Below are positions 34,901 through 41,763 of a stretch of DNA of 41,763 nt, piece by piece. Origin of the DNA: Saprospiraceae bacterium (lineage in GTDB: Bacteria > Bacteroidota > Bacteroidia > Chitinophagales > Saprospiraceae); assembly GCA_020629315.1 (NCBI GenBank), contig JAHDDO010000029.1, forward strand, positions 1 to 41,763, read 5' to 3'. Position numbers and translations under genes: made by a program. Positions within the stretch are counted from its first letter, which is position 1; the number at the start of each line of letters is the position of its first letter. The notes beneath the pieces were generated by a model. It did not search any database. It had not been told where the DNA came from and saw only the letters and a program-made list of their open reading frames with translations.

Positions 34901-37900
34901 CAAGGCAATGACGATATCTTCCTTCGCGATTGGGGTCGGCGGGGCATCGTCTACTATTGTGATGTCAAACTCACAGATGGTTCTGTTTCCACATTCATCG
35001 GTTATAAAATATCGAACAGTGGTAACACCTTTTTCTAAGCCTGACAACAAATAAGCAGGTTCGCCCGCTTCGTCCTCAATATCTGATAATTCACCAAATA
35101 AGCTATATATCTCAAATTCAAAATTGCTACAATGGTCTGTTATATCTCCTAAGGATGGTAATACTAATTCTGCTTGACAATCCCATGGATTTGTACTTAT
35201 AGTGATATCATTAGGACAAGGGTGCAAAGCAGGAGCTGTTAAATCCAAGACTTTGATAATCTGGTAAAATTCTCTAGGATTTTCGAATGGCACATAATCT
35301 TCACACATATCTCGAACTTTCCATGTTCGAATAATTTCATAGCTTCCACCACACAGCCAAAATATTTCATCAGAATAAGCATAGCTCACATCACATAAGT
35401 AACCTAAAGAGTCGATTCGAACTCCACCTAATGTCGGATAACCCAATGCTTCAGGATCGACAATCTCTGGGTTCTCCCACACTTCATAGCACTCAAATGG
35501 ATTGTCGAATCCATAATCTGGTGGTGCAACTACATAGTCTAAGTCACAAGGCAAAATCGTAATAATTTGCTCACAGCTAACTTCATTTCCTTCATCATCT
35601 TGAACATACCATGTACGAATATATCGTCCTCTTGGAGTCGAACATTGTCCAAAGTCCTCGAATACGTCTTCATAGTCAATAATCACATTTGGCTCACAAT
35701 TCAATACTGTGACTTCTCCTGTAATTAGTTGACCAAATTCAGGACTATTTACATTATTATAGGTAGCATCTGGATCTTGCGAACAGAAGATGGTGACATC
35801 ATCTGGACATTCTATTTCAGGCAATTGCTTTTCTTCTATGAGCATAGTTCCCCAACAGGAGTTACCTGAACCATTACAATCAATAATGGACACATTGAAT
35901 GTTTGATTGACATCTGTTTCGTCAAAGAAATTATCATGTGGCAAGCCAGATTCATCTTCAATTTCAATGCATAGAAACTCAGGGCAGAAATTTTCATTTC
36001 CTTCCAGGATATGGTCAGGTTCGAGGACAAACTGACACCATTGATCAAGTGAAACATTGATATGATTATTGCAAACCATATACGATCCAAAATCAAAATC
36101 TGGGTTATTGATGGTTACGTTTATATCGCAACTGGATTGATTTCCACTTGCATCAGTGGCCACCACATTGATAGTATGTGTGCCTTCTCCTAAGTTATCA
36201 AAAATTGGAGGATCCGTTGTGATTTGCACATCACAGTCAACACTTGCAATTGGCAAATCTTCAAATAATAATTCACATTCAGATAATGACAAATCTATGG
36301 TAATATCTGGCGTACTACAATCGAGTACTGGAGCCGTAGTATCCTCTAAAATCACAATTACTTGGCAATAGTTTGTATTTCCACAAGGATCGCTTGCTGT
36401 CACAATCACTGGATTTTCACCTAAGTCACCACAATCCAATTTTGGTGGTGAAAAGCTAAAGTCAATATTTGGAAAACAGTCTGACCAAGTATCTAATAAA
36501 TCAGCCTCATTTGGATAATAAACGATATCTGTTCCTAGATCTACCACTACAGTATCCAGACAATTAATCTCTGGTGGAGCATCATCAAGTAAGGTGATTG
36601 CTTGAACAGCAGTGGACATATTTCCACAAGGGTCAGTAGCCTTCCATGTTCGGAATATAACTCCAGCGGTATCCTTACTGCATTCTTCAATGAACATATC
36701 CATGAAACTGATTTCCAAATTCTCAAACGGCGCACAATTATCAAATATATCTGGAACTCCAGTGATATCTGGATCTGGCTCAATACTCATGCACTCATCT
36801 ACCGTGAAATCAGGAGGAAGGACAATTGTTGGCGCTGTAGTATCGATGTGAGAAATGACTTGTTTCCAGGTCATCGCATTCATACACTCATCCGTAACCG
36901 TCCAGAATAAGGTATCCACATACTGATAGTAATCACAACTGTCTGGGTCATCACCCATTCCAGAAACATAAAGCTCATCGATGAGCGGTTCCTCAGTACA
37001 ATTGTCCATCACGTGATGTGGCAATAAATGGAATGTATCGACGTCTAATTCGCAGGATAAAGTAATATCCTCTGGAAGGCCAGACATCAAAATTGGATCT
37101 TGAACATCCTCAATAAATACTGTAAATGTGCAGGTCGCTACATTGCCATCATTGTCTGTAGCTTCATAGCTTATGGTATAACCTGGATCTTTATTGACAT
37201 CAAGGAAGCTTCCTGATACAGGTCCAGCTACTTGGACTATGCTTCCATCAGACATAATCTCATCGCAATTGTCGCGCGCAACAGGTATTGACCAATTGAC
37301 GAAGGCTCCGCATTCGTCTGGATCATTGGCAAATATATAAGGGGTAAGAGGACAATTGACGAAATAAGGTGATAGTTCATCGACTACATTGACCATGAAA
37401 TCACAAGTGACTGCATTACCGCTGCAGTCGCTTACAAAATAAGTCACAGTGGATGTTCCTTCTTCAAAATCAAAAATTGTTGCTGTCGTGCCTGAACTCA
37501 ATACACTGGCTAGATCAAACGGTCCATTGACTGAACCATCTGGGTCTGTGATAGTGTAGCTGTATTCTTCTATTCCGCAATTATCAGTCGGCATTGGATG
37601 ATCCCAAGCAAAATTACTATCGCAAGTATAAGTCTCTGTAATCTCGCCACCCCCCATCGGACAATCTAATACAGGATCTTCATCATCAATAATATTGAAT
37701 GATGCTTCTGTTGTTGTTATATTACCACAATCGTCTGTTGCGGTGAATCGATAAAGTGAACTACCATTCAAATCACACGCATCTAAATCTTCGATTAGGT
37801 TATATGTCCAAACAATTGGTTCGCTACAAATGTCTGTTGCTATTGCACCTGCATTGTTAGCTAACCATGCATCTAATTCATCAAGATTGCCAGCACCATC

Positions 37901-40900
37901 ACAAAGTACCTCCATATCCATAGCCTCAGTATCTATACTTGGAGATGTTGTATCTTCTATAATAAAGTCTGCAATGCTTGCAGAAGAGACATTCCCACAC
38001 ATATCTTCTACTGTGAACATGTAGGTACTCGTTGTTGTGCTACCGCAATTGTCAATAGTATTCATTAAAGTGAATGACCAAACTAACATAAGGTCATCTG
38101 TACATGCATCGGATGCTAATGCTGCTCCATTGTTCCCTAACCAAGAATCAAGATCTGCTGAATTGCCAGCACCATCACATTCTACAATGGTGTCCTTGGC
38201 AGGTGAAGTAATGATCGGCGGATAGGTATCGATTATTTGAATATTGGCCACTTCTTCTGAGAAGTTTCCACAAGCATCTGTAGCTCTAAAAGTTACATCG
38301 ACTCCAACAGCGGCTGTCTCGCATTCTGTTTCAACCGCTGTAAAGTCATTTGAATAGATAATCAAGGAACAATCATCTTCGGCTTCACCAAAACCGACTG
38401 CGTCTAACCAATGCTGAACTTGGTCATAAGGGTCTGTTGAACCATTACATTCAATAATAAGATCAACAGGTGTTTTTTCCCAAACTGGGTCAGTCGTATC
38501 ATTGATTGTTAAAGTCGCAGTTGTCGTTGAATTAAGACCACAGTCATCAGTTGCTGTGAATGTAACCGTGACACTTTCGTCTCCATTACAAGCCCCTGGA
38601 TCAAAGCTTCCATAATCATTGGACCAAGTCACCTCTCCACAAACATCTGAAGCTTCAGCTCCACCATTACTATTCAACCAATCCAACAATTCTGCAGCAT
38701 TACTTGAACCATCACATTCAAGGACAATATCCATGGCTTCAATATCAATGACGGGTACTGTAGTATCTATGATAATAAAACTTGCATCGGTCGAAATCGA
38801 GTTTCCACATTCATCCGTAGCAACAAATCTATACATCCGCGTATCCGTAGCTGCACATCCAGATTCGATAATCAATAATTCGTTTGCCCAAGTCACCATA
38901 CCACAGAGGTCTGAAGCAACAGCACCTCCATTACTTGCTAACCAAGCTGTTAGTTCAGCTAAGTTTCCGCTACCATCGCATTCTACTGTTTCGTCTGCAG
39001 CTGGGGTATCTATACTTGGAGGAGTAGTATCAACAATAATAATAGTTGACGTACATATACTTGCATTCAAGCATGCATCCGTTGCTGTGAAGGTCACTAT
39101 TTGTTCACCTGTATCTCCACAGCCATCGGTAAATCCAGCATCAAAAGTATTGGTAATCATGACATCAGCATCACATAAATCTGTAGCAACAGCATCATCT
39201 AACCAATCTGCTATATCTGCTGCATTATTGGCATCTGCGCATTCAAGAACTATATCATCTGGGCAAGTGATTTCTGGTGCAGTCGTATCCTCAATTGTTA
39301 TTGTTCGAATGCATGAAGAAGGATTCGAACAATCATCTTCCGTACTAAAAGTCACTGTATATTCGCCTGCATCGCTACAACTTGGGGCAAATATGTTTGG
39401 GTAATCATTGGTGACAAATAAAGATCCATCACATTGATCAATTGCTGTTGCATCTTCTAACCAGGCACTAATGATGGCATCATTGTTACTATAATTACAT
39501 TCAAGAGTAATGTTAGCTGGACAGGTAATAACAGGTACAGTGGTATCCTCAATCGTAAAAATTGCTGAGGTCGTTTCTGCATTACCACATGCATCCGTCG
39601 CTGTGAAGGTCACTTCAATAGCTCCTGTGATTCCACAATCAATCACCAATGGACCCGTATAATCATTCGTCCATACCACATCACTACATACCTCCGTTGT
39701 GACTGTCGCTCCACCATTATTGGTTAACCATCCCAACAAGTCAGCACTCTGTCCCGTACCATCACACTCAACCGTCTCATCCACCGCATCCGTGATGATC
39801 GGTGCCGTCGTATCTTCGATCGTGAAGGTACTCACGCAACTCACCGTGTTAGCTCCACAGTCTGTAATGCTGAACATATAATCAAAGCCTTCTGTACCTC
39901 CGCAGCCACTGATGTTATTCACCAATATCGGATCATTGATCACAATGTCTGGACAGTTATCCATCTCAGCTAAAGCTGTTGCTAACCAGCCAGCTAAATC
40001 ACCGGCATTACCCGCACCATCACATTCAACAACCAAGGCAGCCGGGCAGGTAAAGCTTGGAGCCTCACAATCCTCAACCACTACATTGAAGTCGCAACTG
40101 CTCACTGGATTGCCATTCGCATCCATGATCGTATAACTAACCAAGGTCATCCCTTTTTCGAAGACCGTTCCCAAGTCGACAACATCATCTCCATCTATAT
40201 TATTTGTAATCGTAAAGTCTGGACAATTCTCTATCGCACTCGTATAGAATATACTCGCATCACTCTCCCAGGCGCATAAACCTTCCGTATTGCAAACCAC
40301 CACATCATTGCTCGGACATAAGATCTGTGGATCATCAGTATCAATGACCGTAATCGTGAATTCACAGGTCTCCTCATTCCCACATCCATCCGTCGCAGTG
40401 AATACGATATCTGTAGCACCTAATGGGAAGATCATGCCTGATTCGATCCCTGATGTAAAGGCTACCGTCACTCCATTACAGTCTTCAGCAGCTGGAGTGC
40501 TATAGATTACATTCGCTGTACATTCATCTACATCGACACCAACGGTCATATCCATTGGACAATTGATAAAACTCGGAGGAGTCGTATCATCCGCTGCGGT
40601 AATGTTTAATATCAAATCCGTTGTTAAACATCCGTCGCTTGCTGTAAATGTTACTGTGATTCCCGCTGCATCTCCACAAAAATCTGGCAAGCTACCATCG
40701 TAATCATTCGTGATCGTTACCTCATTGCAATTGTCTGTCGCTGTAATCGACTGAAGCCAAGCTAATATCGATGCACTATAATCATCTCCGCAGGTCAACT
40801 CTAAACCAACAGCAGCATCAAAGACTGGTGCTTCCGTATCGGTCACCGTATACGTCGAAGTCACTGGCATGCCTTCATTGCCACATTCATCAATAGCTGT

Positions 40901-41763
40901 AAACATATAAGTGTACACACTTGTCCAACCACTTGCTTCGCATGTAGTCATTTCATTGACTAATGCATAACTGATCGTCACTTCGCTACAACTTCCTTCA
41001 TCTGTCGTCATCGCAGTCTCCGCCCAATCAATCGGATCTGGAGATGCACAATCTACCGTCGTAGCTGACGGAGCTGTGATCATTGGAACTGTAGTATCTA
41101 TGATGTGTGCATAGGCTACTTCAGATACTTCATTACCACATGGATCCGTAGCCGTGAAAGTATATGGAGTGACACTCGTCGTACCACATTGTATAACGGG
41201 TGTACCCGCTGTAAAACTCAATACAGGTTCACCACAATTGTCCACCGCCAACATGCCTCCAAAACTCGCCGCCCAGGCCGCAATCGCTCCGCCTGGATCT
41301 GCTGTACCATCACATTCAACATATATATCTGATGGAGATACTAACACTTCTGGGATTTGTGCGTCTACAATGGTTACCGTTCTAATCTCATCTGCCGCTG
41401 CATTGCCACATTCATCAGCTCCTGAAAAGGTATACGTCCATACACCTGCTTCGCCACATGTCCCTGCAAATGCACTTTCAAAGCTTGGTGTTAAGGTATT
41501 GTCACATACATCCACTAACAATGCACCATTTTCCCAAGCCTCTAAAATACCCGCCTCATCATCATCGCAGGCAATCGTGATATTGTCTGGCACTGTCAAT
41601 ACTGGTGGCGTGGTATCTTCTACCGTAAATACAGCCATCGTTTCACTTGAATTGCCACAGTCGTCCGTCGCTGTAAACACAACCTCGATACTACCCGTAA
41701 TCCCGCAGTCAATCACCAATGGACCCGTATAATCATTCGTCCATACCACATCACTACATACCT
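31910..41763 (-). CDS. Giant secreted HYR-like repeat protein with dockerin-like and T9SS sorting domains (5' end outside window)
   Basis: At least 3,283 residues, open through the right edge, so the N-terminus is missing. From the edge to about 36.1 kb it consists of roughly 21 tandem repeats of about 90 residues, each opening with a D(T)TxPxI.CP-like strand and a VECDG..N...L..WL motif and ending in a T(A)TD.CGN strand: HYR-like, immunoglobulin-fold modules. From 36.1 to 33.1 kb there are other Cys-rich modules, one shared with the left-edge protein. Near 33.0 kb lies a carboxypeptidase-regulatory-like domain. At about 32.73-32.92 kb are two dockerin-like calcium repeats (DVDNGITTLDIVLIQRHILG; DVNHSETITAADLVDIRRVILG). 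The end (to about 32.17 kb, VYQNEPNPF...GVYYYRF) is a T9SS type A sorting domain. It is probably a surface adhesin or matrix protein. Confidence 0.92.
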   Translation of the reverse strand, partial: VCSDVVWTNDYTGPLVIDCGITGSIEVVFTATDDCGNSSETMAVFTVEDTTPPVLTVPDNITIACDDDEAGILEAWENGALLVDVCDNTLTPSFESAFAGTCGEAGVWTYTFSGADECGNAAADEIRTVTIVDAQIPEVLVSPSDIYVECDGTADPGGAIAAWAASFGGMLAVDNCGEPVLSFTAGTPVIQCGTTSVTPYTFTATDPCGNEVSEVAYAHIIDTTVPMITAPSATTVDCASPDPIDWAETAMTTDEGSCSEVTISYALVNEMTTCEASGWTSVYTYMFTAIDECGNEGMPVTSTYTVTDTEAPVFDAAVGLELTCGDDYSASILAWLQSITATDNCNEVTITNDYDGSLPDFCGDAAGITVTFTASDGCLTTDLILNITAADDTTPPSFINCPMDMTVGVDVDECTANVIYSTPAAEDCNGVTVAFTSGIESGMIFPLGATDIVFTATDGCGNEETCEFTITVIDTDDPQILCPSNDVVVCNTEGLCAWESDASIFYTSAIENCPDFTITNNIDGDDVVDLGTVFEKGMTLVSYTIMDANGNPVSSCDFNVVVEDCEAPSFTCPAALVVECDGAGNAGDLAGWLATALAEMDNCPDIVINDPILVNNISGCGGTEGFDYMFSITDCGANTVSCVSTFTIEDTTAPIITDAVDETVECDGTGQSADLLGWLTNNGGATVTTEVCSDVVWTNDYTGPLVIDCGITGAIEVTFTATDACGNAETTSAIFTIEDTTVPVITCPANITLECNYSNNDAIISAWLEDATAIDQCDGSLFVTNDYPNIFAPSCSDAGEYTVTFSTEDDCSNPSSCIRTITIEDTTAPEITCPDDIVLECADANNAADIADWLDDAVATDLCDADVMITNTFDAGFTDGCGDTGEQIVTFTATDACLNASICTSTIIIVDTTPPSIDTPAADETVECDGSGNLAELTAWLASNGGAVASDLCGMVTWANELLIIESGCAATDTRMYRFVATDECGNSISTDASFIIIDTTVPVIDIEAMDIVLECDGSSNAAELLDWLNSNGGAEASDVCGEVTWSNDYGSFDPGACNGDESVTVTFTATDDCGLNSTTTATLTINDTTDPVWEKTPVDLIIECNGSTDPYDQVQHWLDAVGFGEAEDDCSLIIYSNDFTAVETECETAAVGVDVTFRATDACGNFSEEVANIQIIDTYPPIITSPAKDTIVECDGAGNSADLDSWLGNNGAALASDACTDDLMLVWSFTLMNTIDNCGSTTTSTYMFTVEDMCGNVSSASIADFIIEDTTSPSIDTEAMDMEVLCDGAGNLDELDAWLANNAGAIATDICSEPIVWTYNLIEDLDACDLNGSSLYRFTATDDCGNITTTEASFNIIDDEDPVLDCPMGGGEITETYTCDSNFAWDHPMPTDNCGIEEYSYTITDPDGSVNGPFDLASVLSSGTTATIFDFEEGTSTVTYFVSDCSGNAVTCDFMVNVVDELSPYFVNCPLTPYIFANDPDECGAFVNWSIPVARDNCDEIMSDGSIVQVAGPVSGSFLDVNKDPGYTISYEATDNDGNVATCTFTVFIEDVQDPILMSGLPEDITLSCELDVDTFHLLPHHVMDNCTEEPLIDELYVSGMGDDPDSCDYYQYVDTLFWTVTDECMNAMTWKQVISHIDTTAPTIVLPPDFTVDECMSIEPDPDITGVPDIFDNCAPFENLEISFMDMFIEECSKDTAGVIFRTWKATDPCGNMSTAVQAITLLDDAPPEINCLDTVVVDLGTDIVYYPNEADLLDTWSDCFPNIDFSFSPPKLDCGDLGENPVIVTASDPCGNTNYCQVIVILEDTTAPVLDCSTPDITIDLSLSECELLFEDLPIASVDCDVQITTDPPIFDNLGEGTHTINVVATDASGNQSSCDINVTINNPDFDFGSYMVCNNHINVSLDQWCQFVLEPDHILEGNENFCPEFLCIEIEDESGLPHDNFFDETDVNQTFNVSIIDCNGSGNSCWGTMLIEEKQLPEIECPDDVTIFCSQDPDATYNNVNSPEFGQLITGEVTVLNCEPNVIIDYEDVFEDFGQCSTPRGRYIRTWYVQDDEGNEVSCEQIITILPCDLDYVVAPPDYGFDNPFECYEVWENPEIVDPEALGYPTLGGVRIDSLGYLCDVSYAYSDEIFWLCGGSYEIIRTWKVRDMCEDYVPFENPREFYQIIKVLDLTAPALHPCPNDITISTNPWDCQAELVLPSLGDITDHCSNFEFEIYSLFGELSDIEDEAGEPAYLLSGLEKGVTTVRYFITDECGNRTICEFDITIVDDAPPTPIAKEDIVIALTGGGSSNVNDANGVAKLFANTVDNGSHDGDCGPVRFEIRRVDDSDACGNLGLNDYNNNITFNNNGNTDDNLNDTDNGNYVKFCCADLDQVDEIGSQFGIHAVILRVWDNGSDMIPNTPDDNYNETWTNIRVESKLRPTITCPPDVTVCCGWDPEDLDKTGFASALGVCDNFEVAIKRDTPLSFDDVCNEGTIRRTWDIVLSRDESTGEVTSWYDIECDQLITVEWESCWNPNWAGGPFDDGTYQPIGCVNPDEPYCADRISWPDNETIDCADYELELPTWPNETCDLIGWNLESDTFMFEDGACMKILHHWTLINWCVQDRFGDDPRIAGADGIFGTNDDIEVGTYRHTQELKFYDSEKPEIAAEDICIAVDNTCNGFAELTAVACDTLSDCMSDWIKWEVMVDVWGDWTVDYEFSSFVSAFDPNFGTPINELYIAPTASCEALTITLPEEIEGSKYEHRVVWKATDGCGNVTSATTFFTIEDKKAPIPYCLNVSTAIMELPYGDVTLWACDFELGSSDNCTEETFLRWSFGPAGLDDPIESNPRYDSNSRCTSKRFTCDDLAMSENGVIDVDVYVWDECDNYDFCTIQLTLQDNNEACDNVVEGSARIGGNVQTDYGMMVENVQVFLEAELPEFPISNMTNETGNYMFTQNAIGVDYMIKPSKNDDVDNGITTLDIVLIQRHILGIEDLESAYQKIAADVNHSETITAADLVDIRRVILGMTNEFPDNTSWRFAVQGEEVDYTNPFIFDEKVYVSNLSDHELFNDFVGIKIGDINGSAVNPSDESESRNNKEIKLTASKVGNGRLAIRATEDLQLSGIQLHLAISGGNITHLEDGALEGIHSFVSNGAIRFTWSNAIAQNVQKGEILCYLGTNELEDHAIIQSVDVILNSEGYNENLERFNISIEFDQPKITVYQNEPNPFIDETLIKVLSDKNRQVQFEVLDANNRLILNRTYELFRGGNIISLNRDLILTSGVYYYRFSDGEWNDTKKMIILD
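39639..39693. repeat. Exact 55-bp repeat, copy 1 (inside the giant gene)
   Basis: Bases 39639-39693 are identical to 41709-41763, at an offset of 2,070 bp (690 codons, in frame). They encode the VCSDVVWTNDYTGPLVID segment of two repeats. Identity stops abruptly on the left side (toward lower coordinates); the right side of copy 2 is cut by the window edge, so the full length is unknown. Confidence 0.9.
41709..41763. repeat. Exact 55-bp repeat, copy 2 (at the right edge)
   Basis: Second copy of the segment at 39639-39693. It reaches the end of the window and probably continues beyond it. Exact nucleotide identity amid otherwise diverged repeats points to recent duplication or gene conversion. 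Confidence 0.9.

Noticed and set aside
38619..39404. Plus-strand 261-codon frame and similar frames up to 41732
   Set aside because: Shadows of the giant repeat gene. Their apparent repeats mirror the sense-strand modules and they have no start context or recognisable domain.
36100..41763. CRISPR-like periodic repeats
   Set aside because: The repeats are about 270 bp protein modules with diverged DNA, not short identical repeats with unique spacers.

Overview
The window looks like chromosomal DNA from a member of the phylum Bacteroidota, most likely a Saprospiria-like marine or environmental lineage. Four observations support this: a fused lpxC/fabZ gene inside an lpxD-lpxC/fabZ-lpxA cluster; several secreted proteins ending in type IX secretion (T9SS) type A sorting domains; a Porin_10-type putative porin; and a giant Cys-rich HYR-like repeat protein. 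The DNA is A+T-rich overall, and starts without strong Shine-Dalgarno sites are common, as expected for this phylum. The exact genus cannot be read from the sequence.

Layout. (1) 1-703: the N-terminus of a secreted Cys-rich protein that runs off the left edge. (2) 1064-4889, minus strand: a lipid A/fatty acid operon, lpxD -> lpxC/fabZ -> lpxA -> small ABC ATPase. (3) 5008-8358, plus strand: a HemC-fold protein and a DnaQ-fold protein, translationally coupled and both apparently without their catalytic residues, followed by a TMTC-like membrane protein with TPR repeats. (4) 8355-12262, minus strand: lipoprotein -> recN -> fabI, then a LuxR-type regulator. (5) 12335-17231, plus strand: DinB-like protein, SPFH protein, LVIVD-repeat T9SS cargo and porin. 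(6) 17228-21085, minus strand: FAD oxidoreductase, small Cys-rich lipoprotein, LOG-family protein, and a sigma-54 response regulator lacking its C-terminal DNA-binding helix-turn-helix. (7) 21231-25937: two convergent hotdog-fold genes; the minus-strand one ends an operon recR -> glycosyltransferase -> M20 amidohydrolase -> DUF4442 protein. (8) 26107-27381, plus strand: pyruvate dehydrogenase-type E2, closed by a bidirectional terminator shared with a thioredoxin-like T9SS cargo. (9) 29058-31503, minus strand: an M43 metalloprotease starting 20 nt downstream of a tRNA-Val(GAC). (10) 31504-31909: an intergenic stretch with a compact series of hairpins that looks like an undescribed structured RNA. 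(11) 31910 to the right edge, minus strand: at least 9.85 kb of one open reading frame, a giant repeat protein with dockerin-like and T9SS sorting domains at its C-terminus.

Functionally the window mixes core envelope and lipid genes (lpx, fabI, porin), DNA repair (recN, recR), central metabolism (E2, FAD oxidoreductase), regulators, and exported surface or secreted proteins. The strongest candidates for something undescribed are the coupled pseudoenzyme pair at 5008-6413, the structured RNA candidate near 31663-31826, the helix-turn-helix-less NtrC-type regulator, and the mosaic composition of the giant gene with a 55-bp exact repeat near the composition break. No mobile element, CRISPR array, rRNA or phage gene was recognised.
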